The position numbers and the translations under genes are program-made. Below are positions 8,503-15,715 of a stretch of DNA of 42,165 nt, piece after piece. Below the pieces are notes generated by a model. It was not told the origin of the DNA. It saw only the letters and a list, made by a program, of their open reading frames with translations, and searched no databases. The stretch comes from CALGLS01 sp047626155. GTDB taxonomy: Bacteria > Bacteroidota > Bacteroidia > Chitinophagales > Saprospiraceae. How positions within the stretch are numbered: the stretch's first letter is position 1; every line of letters begins with the position of its first letter. Where the stretch lies: the NCBI GenBank assembly GCA_047626155.1, contig JBLHRR010000029.1, positions 1-42,165 of the forward strand. Reading direction: 5' to 3'.

Positions 8503-9789
8503 ATGTCTGGAGATCTGCTTACCAAAAAATTAATCGCAAAGGAACTACAACGTCAACGTCATGGGGTAGAACTCATCGCTTCTGAAAATTTTACTAGCTT
8601 AGAAGTTATCGAGGCAATGGGGAGTTGCCTGACCAACAAATATGCAGAAGGCTATCCGGGCAAAAGGTATTACGGAGGTTGCGAAGTCGTTGATGAAATA
8701 GAGCAACTGGCCATCGATAGATTGAAGGAATTGTTTGGTGCCGCTTATGCCAATGTACAGCCACACTCTGGCGCGCAGGCGAATGCAGCCGTTTTTCTGG
8801 CGATACTTCAACCCGGAGATAAAATATTAGGCTTTGACTTGTCTCATGGTGGTCACCTCTCCCATGGATCTCCAGTTAACTTTTCCGGAAAGGTTTATCA
8901 GCCTCATTTCTATGGTGTAGAAAGAGATTCTGGTCTGATTGACATGGACAAAGTAGAGGCAAAAGCATTAGAAGTGCAGCCAAAGTTAATCATCTGTGGT
9001 GCCTCAGCTTATTCCAGAGACTGGGATTACAAACGCTTCCGCGAAATTGCAGATAAGGTTGGAGCTTTATTGTTAGCGGATATAGCTCACCCAGCTGGAT
9101 TGATTGTCGCTGGTTTATTAAATGATCCTATGCCTCATTGCCATATCGTCACTTCTACTACGCACAAAACCCTTAGAGGACCACGAGGAGGCATCATCAT
9201 GATGGGAGAAAATTTCGACAACCCTTGGGGGCGAACTACCAAGAAAGGCAACCCAATAAAAATGTCTGCGATTCTAAATAGCGGTGTTTTCCCAGGTATG
9301 CAAGGGGGACCTTTGGAACATGTCATTGCTGCAAAAGCAGTTGCGTTCTTCGAAGCGCTTCAACCCTCTTTCAAAACCTATGGCGAACAGGTTATTCGAA
9401 ATGCACAGGCCATGGCTAAGGCTTTCGTAGAAAAAGGTTACGAACTTATCTCTGGCGGAACAGATAATCACTTGATGCTTATCGACCTCCGCTCTAAGAA
9501 TGTTACTGGAAAGCAGGCGGAGCAGTCATTGGTTCGCGCAGATATTACCGTCAATAAAAACATGGTTCCTTTTGATAGCCAATCTCCTTTTGTGACTTCT
9601 GGTATGCGGATTGGAACAGCGGCCATTACCACCAGAGGTATGATGGAACAGGATTGCGTTCAGGTGGTCAATTGGATTGATGCCATCATTAATGATATTG
9701 AAAATGAGCAGTTGATTGAGGATACGAAAAAGGAGATCAACATGTATATGGAACGGTTTCCTTTGTATTCGGAGTTGGTTTCGGCTTAG
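8503..9789 (+). CDS. glyA: Serine hydroxymethyltransferase
   Basis: The 428-residue protein converts serine and tetrahydrofolate to glycine and 5,10-methylene-THF in the cytosol, using pyridoxal phosphate. It shows LIASENF near the N terminus, the EGYPGKRYYGG substrate loop, QPHSGAQAN, DIAHPAGL (D193 and H196 contact PLP), and the Schiff-base lysine K222 in TSTTHKTLRGPRGG. The C-terminal GMRIGTAAITTRGM motif is also present. Length is normal for the bacterial enzyme. The ATG at 8503 follows an A-rich leader and leads directly into the family N terminus. It stands alone, divergent from the phosphatase gene and convergent with truA, with a long hairpin after its stop. Confidence 0.98.
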   Translation: MSGDLLTKKLIAKELQRQRHGVELIASENFTSLEVIEAMGSCLTNKYAEGYPGKRYYGGCEVVDEIEQLAIDRLKELFGAAYANVQPHSGAQANAAVFLAILQPGDKILGFDLSHGGHLSHGSPVNFSGKVYQPHFYGVERDSGLIDMDKVEAKALEVQPKLIICGASAYSRDWDYKRFREIADKVGALLLADIAHPAGLIVAGLLNDPMPHCHIVTSTTHKTLRGPRGGIIMMGENFDNPWGRTTKKGNPIKMSAILNSGVFPGMQGGPLEHVIAAKAVAFFEALQPSFKTYGEQVIRNAQAMAKAFVEKGYELISGGTDNHLMLIDLRSKNVTGKQAEQSLVRADITVNKNMVPFDSQSPFVTSGMRIGTAAITTRGMMEQDCVQVVNWIDAIINDIENEQLIEDTKKEINMYMERFPLYSELVSA

Positions 9790-9807
9790 AGCTGATAAGT
9801 ATCAATC

Positions 9808-9892
9808 GTGTATCCCATAATGTCGCTTTTTCTCACTTTGCCTCCAGTTCCTAAAGTAGAGTTTCCATCCGCTGCGACATTTTGGGATACAC
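9808..9892. repeat. Long inverted repeat between convergent glyA and truA
   Basis: GTGTATCCCATAATGTCGC (9808-9826) and GCGACATTTTGGGATACAC (9874-9892) are complementary at 18 of 19 positions around a 47-nt loop. There is no T-run on either side, so it is not a canonical intrinsic terminator, although the convergent position would suit a transcription barrier. Confidence 0.85.
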
Positions 9893-9902
9893 CGGTGTTC
9901 AT

Positions 9903-10637
9903 TCATTCGGGGTATCTGATATCCATCAAAAACAAGCCGTGAGGAGGGGCACTTAGGCTCTTCTCCAACAGCCTTTGGTTCTCCATCGCTTCTCGCACCG
10001 TTTCAATTCTGACCTTTCCAAGTCCTACGTTCAAACACATCCCGACAATGAGTCGAACCATTCCTCGTAAAAAGCGATTTGCAGCGATATGGAAAACCAT
10101 TTCTTCCTCATTGAAAACCCATTCAGATTGATGCAAATCACAATTCATGGTTTTAGCATCAGAATGTGATTTACAAAAAGGAGTGAACTCTTTGTATTCT
10201 AACAATAATTTTGCGGCAGCTTGCATTTTAGCTCTATCCAATTTTTCAAAAAAGGGATAGTGATAAACCGTATCAATATTGAATGGATTTTTCTTTGCAC
10301 CAATATAGTAATTATAAGCCCGATAGTTCGCATCAAAACGAGCATGTGCGGTAGGCGCTACTTCTTCTACTTTATGAAAAACGACATCGGAAGGAAGCAT
10401 TCTGTTGATCTTATATAACAAGGTGCTTTCAAATGCTTCTTCTGCATCAAAATGAAGCACATAACCTTTTGCATGAACGCCGGTATCTGTTCGGCCACAG
10501 CCTACTATTTTCGTTTCTTTGCGTAAAAGCGTGGAAAGTCTCTGTTCTATTGTTTCCTGAACAGTGGTATCATGGGGCTGTATTTGCCAGCCTTTATAAT
10601 TTGTACCTTGATAAGATATAGTCGCGAAGTATCTCAT
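9903..10637 (-). CDS. truA: tRNA pseudouridine(38-40) synthase TruA
   Basis: TruA isomerises uridines 38-40 in the anticodon arm of many tRNAs. The 244-residue protein begins with MRYFATISYQGTNYKGWQ, a typical TruA N terminus. It carries the catalytic Asp, D51, in GCGRTDTGVHAKG. The HARFDANYRAYNYYI and RFLRGMVRLIVG motifs mark the C-terminal half. An ATG 10 codons upstream (10667) is in frame but adds a non-conserved basic leader, so the start at 10635-10637 is chosen. The gene is convergent with glyA and divergent from the 35-codon micro-ORF. Confidence 0.96.
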   Translation of the reverse strand: MRYFATISYQGTNYKGWQIQPHDTTVQETIEQRLSTLLRKETKIVGCGRTDTGVHAKGYVLHFDAEEAFESTLLYKINRMLPSDVVFHKVEEVAPTAHARFDANYRAYNYYIGAKKNPFNIDTVYHYPFFEKLDRAKMQAAAKLLLEYKEFTPFCKSHSDAKTMNCDLHQSEWVFNEEEMVFHIAANRFLRGMVRLIVGMCLNVGLGKVRIETVREAMENQRLLEKSLSAPPHGLFLMDIRYPE

Positions 10638-10682
10638 GTTTTTTTGTATTCGGAACACTTTTCGCATTATCGCTGAATAGAT

Positions 10683-10790
10683 ATGCCAAAAGACAGAATA
10701 TATACGCTTAATGATTTCTATTCTACCATCTGCGCTTTAGTAATAATAGCAGTGTGGATTTTACTGTTTATGGGGCCTTTTTTGTTTTAA
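10683..10790 (+). CDS. 35-residue single-helix membrane micro-protein (candidate)
   Basis: An ATG at 10683 opens a 35-codon frame ending TAA at 10790: MPKDRIYTLNDFYSTICALV and then a hydrophobic stretch to FMGPFLF. It has a short polar N terminus and one ~20-residue hydrophobic helix with Trp and Gly-Pro near the end, as in small inner-membrane proteins. The gene faces away from truA and ends 22 bp before a strong bidirectional terminator shared with clpX. I do not recognise a family. The position between a divergent gene and a terminator supports a real transcript; conservation cannot be tested here. Confidence 0.5.
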   Translation: MPKDRIYTLNDFYSTICALVIIAVWILLFMGPFLF

Positions 10791-10811
10791 AACAAAAAAA
10801 ATAACGCTCAC

Positions 10812-10849
10812 ATAAAAGCCCTTTAGATAGAAATCTAAAGGGCTTTTAT
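10812..10849. terminator. Bidirectional terminator after clpX and the micro-ORF
   Basis: ATAAAAGCCCTTTAGAT and ATCTAAAGGGCTTTTAT form a perfect 17-bp stem with the loop agaa; A/T runs on both ends allow termination in both directions. Confidence 0.9.
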
Positions 10850-10879
10850 TAATTAAGGTTATTGATCTTTTTTTTAATA

Positions 10880-12121
10880 TTAAGCCACACGCAACTTGCT
10901 TAACTTCGATTTACCCAATGTATCTACTGCATAAGTTCGTGTAATCTCCAGTACCTTCGTGTCTTTAGATGAAGGTAGTTCAAACATGGCGTCAGTCAGA
11001 ATAGCTTCACAAATAGAGCGTAAACCTCTGGCTCCTAATTTGAATTCTAATGCTTTTTCAGCGATAAAATCCAGTGCGCCATCTGTAACTTTCAACTCGA
11101 TTCCTTCCAGGCTAAATAACTTTTCATATTGCTTGATCAAAGCATTCTTCGGCTCTGTTAAAATCAATTTTAAAGTCTCCAAATTCAATGGCTCTAAATA
11201 AGTTAGAACTGGAAGACGACCTATTAATTCAGGAATCAAACCAAAAGATTTCAAATCCTGTTGGTTGATGTATTGTAATAAGTTATCTCTGTCGATTGTT
11301 TCTTTTTCTAAGGAGTTAAAACCAATCACCTGCGTGTTTACTCTTTTAGCAATTGCTCTTTCGATGCCATCAAAGGCACCACCGCAAATGAAGAGAATAT
11401 TCTCGGTATTGACCTTTACCATTTTTTGCTCCGGGTGCTTTCTTCCTCCTTGTGGTGGAACATTAACATCTGTTCCTTCCAACATTTTCAACATAGCCTG
11501 CTGCACACCTTCGCCAGATACATCTCTGGTAATAGATGGGTTATCACTTTTACGCGCAATTTTATCAATCTCATCTACATATACAATTCCTTTCTCTGCT
11601 GCGCTAACATTGTAATCACAAACTTGTAGTAAACGGCTCAATATGCTCTCCACATCCTCTCCTACGTAACCTGCTTCTGTGAAGACGGTTGCATCTACAA
11701 TAGCGAAAGGAACATTCAGATACTTGGCGATTGTTTTTGCCAAGAGAGTTTTTCCTGTACCCGTTTGACCTACAAAAAGGATATTTGATTTCTCTATTTC
11801 TATATCATCATTACGTTGCTGACGCAAACGTTTGTAATGATTGTACACCGCTACAGCGAGGTATTTTTTTGCTTCATCCTGACCAATGATATAAGTATCA
11901 AGATGTGTTTTTATTTCTTTTGGCGTAATCGTTTCTGGCAAAAAGAAATCTTCCTTACTATCCTCTTTTTTACCACTATATAATTCTTCTTGAATGATCT
12001 CATCTGCTTGTTCAACACAAACCTCACAGATGTGTCCATCTATACCCGCAATCAAAATAAGTGCTTCAGACTTATCTCTTCCACAAAATGAACAACGGTA
12101 ACTGTCTTTACTTTTACGCAT
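10880..12121 (-). CDS. clpX: ATP-dependent Clp protease ATP-binding subunit ClpX
   Basis: ClpX is the AAA+ unfoldase that feeds substrates into ClpP. The 413-residue protein has the N-terminal C4 zinc-binding domain (C10, C13, C32, C35), Walker A around residues 118-125 (GQTGTGKT), the pore loop GYVGED near 151-156 and Walker B IVYVDEID near 179-186. The sensor-2 region GARGLRS lies near the C terminus. Length and order are as expected. clpX follows clpP on the minus strand by about 200 bp, but a strong terminator stands between them, so clpX probably has its own promoter in 12122-12195. The tig-clpP-clpX order is a common bacterial arrangement. Confidence 0.98.
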   Translation of the reverse strand: MRKSKDSYRCSFCGRDKSEALILIAGIDGHICEVCVEQADEIIQEELYSGKKEDSKEDFFLPETITPKEIKTHLDTYIIGQDEAKKYLAVAVYNHYKRLRQQRNDDIEIEKSNILFVGQTGTGKTLLAKTIAKYLNVPFAIVDATVFTEAGYVGEDVESILSRLLQVCDYNVSAAEKGIVYVDEIDKIARKSDNPSITRDVSGEGVQQAMLKMLEGTDVNVPPQGGRKHPEQKMVKVNTENILFICGGAFDGIERAIAKRVNTQVIGFNSLEKETIDRDNLLQYINQQDLKSFGLIPELIGRLPVLTYLEPLNLETLKLILTEPKNALIKQYEKLFSLEGIELKVTDGALDFIAEKALEFKLGARGLRSICEAILTDAMFELPSSKDTKVLEITRTYAVDTLGKSKLSKLRVA

Positions 12122-12195
12122 GATTTCTATTTTACTTTAATTGTGGTGGTTGTCTATTAAGCGACTCAGCATCACTTTTATTTCTACTTCATTCC

Positions 12196-12238
12196 TAAAA
12201 AACTCCGCTCCTGCCTTAATCACAAAGCAGGAGCGGGG
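12196..12238 (-). terminator. Intrinsic terminator between clpP and clpX
   Basis: On the minus strand a GC-rich stem CCGCTCCTGC (12205-12214) / GCAGGAGCGG (12227-12236) is followed by a run of T (12197-12203 read in reverse). It lies between the clpP stop and the clpX start, in the direction of their transcription. Confidence 0.85.
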
Positions 12239-12318
12239 AATTATGTCATTGCTTCTGCTGGCTCAAAGATAAAAAAAATTAAACCAGATAATAACAACGA
12301 ATTGCGAAGCGCTAATTA

Positions 12319-13032
12319 TTATGCATCTTCTTTCTTACGTGGGTTAGAACGAGACAATACTTCATCGATCAATCCGTATTCTTTCGCCTGAGGAGCACGC
12401 ATCCAGTTGTCACGGTCACAATCTTTATCGATGGTCTCGTAAGGTTGTCCTGTGTGCTCAGACAGAATATCGTACAATTCTTTCTGCATTTCCTTGATCA
12501 ATTTGTAAGAAATTTCCATATCAGAAACCTGTCCTTGCATCCCTCCTAACGGCTGGTGAATCATCACGCGACTGTGCTGTAGACAAGTTCTTTTCCCTTT
12601 TGTTCCAGCTGCTAATAGTACTGCGCCCATAGAAGCCGCCATACCTGTACATATCGTTCCAACGTCTGGAGAAATGTACTGCATGGTATCATAAATACCC
12701 AAACCAGCTACTACAGAACCACCGGGGCTATTAATAAACATCTGAACATCTCTCTTTGGATCAGTAGATTCGAGGAAAAGCATCTGTGCTTGGATGACGT
12801 TGGCTACGTAATCAGTTACAGGAACGCCCATAAAGATGATACGATCCATCATCAAACGAGAAAATACATCTATCCCAACGATATTCATTGATCTTTCCTC
12901 AATTACATTTGGTGTAAATCCCTGAATATTTGGACCAGTAGGTGTGGTCGTTTGAATATATTTCTCGAGGTGCATGCTACTCAGACCTAAGTGCTTGGTA
13001 GCATATTTCTGAAACTCATTTTTGTCAAACAT
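12319..13032 (-). CDS. clpP: ATP-dependent Clp protease proteolytic subunit ClpP
   Basis: ClpP is the serine peptidase barrel of the Clp protease. The catalytic triad is visible: S134 in GMAASMGA, H159 in RVMIHQPLGG and D208 in DRDNWM. The spacings of 25 and 49 residues equal those of the E. coli enzyme. FINSPGGSV and the hydrophobic ClpX-docking surface are present. The ~40 residues before NVIEERS are longer than usual and contain a Thr/Pro-rich stretch; a processed propeptide or N-terminal extension, common in Bacteroidota ClpP, is likely. It lies downstream of tig, separated by ~330 bp that contain a long-hairpin element, and upstream of clpX. Confidence 0.97.
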   Translation of the reverse strand: MFDKNEFQKYATKHLGLSSMHLEKYIQTTTPTGPNIQGFTPNVIEERSMNIVGIDVFSRLMMDRIIFMGVPVTDYVANVIQAQMLFLESTDPKRDVQMFINSPGGSVVAGLGIYDTMQYISPDVGTICTGMAASMGAVLLAAGTKGKRTCLQHSRVMIHQPLGGMQGQVSDMEISYKLIKEMQKELYDILSEHTGQPYETIDKDCDRDNWMRAPQAKEYGLIDEVLSRSNPRKKEDA

Positions 13033-13181
13033 AGTGAAAGTGTTTTTTGAGAATTATGAACGAGAACCATTAATTAAGAATACCTCTTCCGAGAAAAGTC
13101 ATTCACAATTAAAACTCCACTTCTTAACTCCTGCGTGTTAAACTATAAAATCAAAGGAATACAATAAGTAGTAATGGTTAC

Positions 13182-13307
13182 TATTACACAAAAAATAATT
13201 TCCCGATTTCTTTGGCGGAAACGATTATATAAATCATTCTCCCTTTGGTCGTTTTGATTTACATAATCGTTTCCAAATCGGGATTTAATTTTTCGTTGTT
13301 ACTTACT
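13182..13307 (+). repeat. Long-hairpin element, copy A1 (between tig and clpP)
   Basis: The element is an almost continuous palindrome. Left arm GGAAACGATTATATAAAT (13217-13234) pairs with ATTTACATAATCGTTTCC (13257-13274) at 17 of 18 positions. The outer arms contain TCCCGATTT and AAATCGGGA, and ends of the type ACACAAAAAATAATT / TTAATTTTTCGTTGT. The 22-nt loop holds TCTCCCTTTGGTCGTTTT, nearly the same as in copies A2 (15498) and A3 (19427), although the arms differ between copies. No ORF is present. Confidence 0.85.
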
Positions 13308-13359
13308 ATATTTCTCCAAGTTAATTTTTGCTGTAACTCAGGTCTGACAAAGACAGCTT

Positions 13360-14826
13360 CTAATCCATATCTTCTGTTACTTCCTCAATTCCTTCTTCAA
13401 CGTCTTCTTCTCCATCATTTTCAGTAACCGCAGGTTGCAAAGCTTGTTTGGCTGCTTCCTGTTTAGTTACTTCCGCCTGAATGATAGCATCAAAATCTGC
13501 TATACTCATTTTATTTTCTGTCAAAGCTACCTTTGCTCGCATTGCTCCCAGCATTCGATCAGCCAATAATTCCTGATAAGCCTGTTCTACTTGCTTCTCA
13601 TCTTCCATCAATCTGTTAGCCGTGTTCAAGATTACCAACTCATCGCCGTAGCCTCCGAAGTAACCTCTAATTTTATCTTTGATATATTCAAAAACATCTT
13701 CACTGCTTACCTCTACTCCGTGATGTTCTACCAGCTTTGCCTGAATTAGAGACCAACGTAAGTTCTTAGCAAAACCTTCATATTCCTTATCTGAAATATC
13801 AGGTCTGTCTTTATTCTCGCCACTGCTGTTTATCCAACGCTTTAAGAATTCGTCAGGTAGGGCAACTTCATTATTTTCCATCAAACTGTCTTGGAATGTA
13901 CGGTATAATAATGCGTCTGCTTGCTTATCGTAGTAACTAGAGATGTCCTTTGACACTTTAGTTCTAGCTTCTTCTTCAGAAGTAATTACTCCTTGGCCGA
14001 AAGCCTTGTCAAAGAACGCAGTGTCCATCTCCGGCATTCCTATACGGGAGACCTCTACAATTGTTGCTTCAAAATCAGCCCCTACATCAGTCATATCATC
14101 TTCATTAGATGCACCGTAGAGATATTTTATCACATGCTCCTTCGTTTTATCTTTCTCTACTTCATACATGTTGATATTAATAACATCTCCTTTCTTCTTG
14201 GTAAGCAGTGTTTTCTTCAACGCATCTGTTGAATCCTTTACCAAAACAGAAAAGTCAGCTCCCCAACCACTGTCTCTTGCTTTACCATCTTTCAATTCGA
14301 TTGCTTCAAATTCAACGATGTCATTGTCCTGAATATCCACTTCGATGTTTACTCGCTCTCCGTGACGTTTTTGCAAACCCTCCATGTCTTTGTCGATCAT
14401 ATCGGCAGGCACTTCTACTCCATTCACAGAGAACGTACTTCCATCCAAGCTGTTCAACTCAAATTCCGGAGCGACTCCGATGTCAAATTTGAAACTGAAG
14501 TCTACTAGTGCGTTTAAGTCAAAGTTATACGCTTCCTGATCTAAAGAAGGAATAGGATGCCCCAGTAATCTTAGTTTATTTTCTTTAATGTGGTTGTTCA
14601 GGGTATCCTCAATAAGCTTATTGACTTCATCCGCTAAGATGGCCTGACCATACATTTTCTTAACATAGCTGACAGGTGTTTTCCCCTTACGGAAACCTTT
14701 TAGCTGCATCCGCTTACTCTGCGTTTGTAAAGCTTTTTTCAGCTTCGGTTCATAATCACTAACCGTGATGACAACTGTCAACTCAGTATTCAGATTATCA
14801 ATGTCTCTTCTGACAACATCAGCCAT
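13360..14826 (-). CDS. tig: Trigger factor (ribosome-associated chaperone)
   Basis: Trigger factor binds nascent chains at the ribosome exit and delays misfolding. The N-terminal domain carries the ribosome-docking signature GFRKGKTP (residues 44-51), followed by VSYVKKMYGQAILADEVN as in the family. The middle region, which would be the FKBP-like PPIase domain, is divergent: the ADFEATIVEVSRIGMPE segment is recognisable but typical PPIase residues are not obvious. The C-terminal helical arms end in a very acidic tail (TENDGEEDVEEG...). At 488 residues it is longer than most trigger factors (430-450), mainly because of this tail. The tig-clpP-clpX order suggests shared proteostasis function; the long spacer argues against tight co-transcription. 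Confidence 0.95.
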   Translation of the reverse strand: MADVVRRDIDNLNTELTVVITVSDYEPKLKKALQTQSKRMQLKGFRKGKTPVSYVKKMYGQAILADEVNKLIEDTLNNHIKENKLRLLGHPIPSLDQEAYNFDLNALVDFSFKFDIGVAPEFELNSLDGSTFSVNGVEVPADMIDKDMEGLQKRHGERVNIEVDIQDNDIVEFEAIELKDGKARDSGWGADFSVLVKDSTDALKKTLLTKKKGDVININMYEVEKDKTKEHVIKYLYGASNEDDMTDVGADFEATIVEVSRIGMPEMDTAFFDKAFGQGVITSEEEARTKVSKDISSYYDKQADALLYRTFQDSLMENNEVALPDEFLKRWINSSGENKDRPDISDKEYEGFAKNLRWSLIQAKLVEHHGVEVSSEDVFEYIKDKIRGYFGGYGDELVILNTANRLMEDEKQVEQAYQELLADRMLGAMRAKVALTENKMSIADFDAIIQAEVTKQEAAKQALQPAVTENDGEEDVEEGIEEVTEDMD

Positions 14827-14900
14827 AATGTATTGTTTAGATTTTAAAGAATTCGATTTGTTAAGAGTTAAGAAATGTCTTCTAATTATAAATTACTCTT

Positions 14901-14969
14901 AAAAAAGGAAAAGAAAAGTTTGAAACAAGTCATATGGTAAAAACCGACTTAGTCCAACTTTTCTTTTCC
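14901..14969 (-). terminator. 24-bp-stem hairpin with T-run, likely terminator of tRNA-Leu
   Basis: GGAAAAGAAAAGTT (14907-) pairs with AACTTTTCTTTTCC (-14969) and the stem continues with AGTC/GACT around a ~14-nt loop. Read on the minus strand it is followed by TTTTTT (14901-14906). It lies 50 bp downstream of the minus-strand tRNA. Confidence 0.75.
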
Positions 14970-15019
14970 AAATGAATTTTACTGAAGAATGAATTGAGTG
15001 TTTTCTTCTGTAAAAATAG

Positions 15020-15101
15020 TGCGGGTAGAGGGACTTGAACCCACAAGCCTTGCGGCACTAGATCCTAAATCTAGCGTGTCTACCAATTTCACCATACCCG
15101 C
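15020..15101 (-). tRNA. tRNA-Leu (anticodon UAG)
   Basis: On the minus strand the acceptor arms GCGGGTA and TACCCGC pair over 7 bp with discriminator A. The D arm (GGTGAAATTGGTAGACAC), the anticodon stem CTAGA/TCTAG with loop TTTAGGA (anticodon TAG), a leucine-type variable arm (TGCCGCAAGGCT) and the T arm (GTGGGTTCAAGTCCCTC) are all visible. CCA is not encoded. Confidence 0.96.
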
Positions 15102-15205
15102 GTATGGATATTCTAAAGAGTTAGATATGTATTTTCTCTTTAGAATGACCCTGATTTTGCAGTTGTAAAGTTAGCTTTCCTCAGGATGCTTTTGAAAAAG
15201 CGTTG

Positions 15206-15213
15206 CAAAGATA
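15206..15213 (-). promoter_or_regulatory. Possible -7 element of the tRNA-Leu gene
   Basis: caaagata is the reverse complement of TATCTTTG, an exact TAnnTTTG match, ~105 nt upstream of the tRNA 5' end. No good -33 element was found at the right distance. Confidence 0.4.
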
Positions 15214-15497
15214 TATTCTTTTTGCAAAATGGACAGGAAAAAGGGTATAAAATTTAACTTGATTTCTTGATTTTTTCTGTGAGAGCTAATAATTGCAGCT
15301 TTTACTGATAAAAATGACAGGCATATGGGTAAATCCCCATGCATAGTGCTCTAAAATCGTTGTGTTAACAAGCGCTTCTTTTATATAATGGCCTTACAGC
15401 TCACCTGAAAATGATTCGGGGCATGGCCAAAAAAATCATTTCATCTCACTTTCTTTCAAATAGATTTGTATTTTAGAGGAAGCTTAGCGTATAGTAC

Positions 15498-15622
15498 TAT
15501 GACACAAAAAGTAATCTAGACCACTAGTACGCTAGCTCATTTAGGTAAAGCACTCTCCCTATGGTCGTTTTGCTTTAACTAAATGAGGGCAATGGACTAT
15601 GTTAATTTTTTGTTGTTACCTA
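15498..15622 (+). repeat. Long-hairpin element, copy A2 (upstream of the relA/spoT gene)
   Basis: CTCATTTAGGTAAAGC (15536-15551) pairs with GCTTTAACTAAATGAG (15572-15587) around a 20-nt loop actctccctatggtcgtttt. The outer ends ATGACACAAAAAGTAAT and TTAATTTTTTGTTGTTACC are complementary in part and almost the same as those of copies A1 and A3. The rest of 15102-15497 holds no ORF, only a small inverted repeat (GAAAATGATT near 15407, AATCATTTC near 15434). Confidence 0.85.
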
Positions 15623-15715
15623 ATTTTAAGCCATTTCCATAAATCAAGGTATTTTTCTAAAAGTGGGGCTACCAGTACCGGTAGCCCAATTAACTAACAC
15701 GCAAGAATTTTTCAT

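Noticed and set aside
10880..14826. Additional plus-strand genes within clpX and tig (several frames of 65-115 codons)
   Set aside because: They lie opposite well-conserved genes, have no family resemblance and no separate start context.
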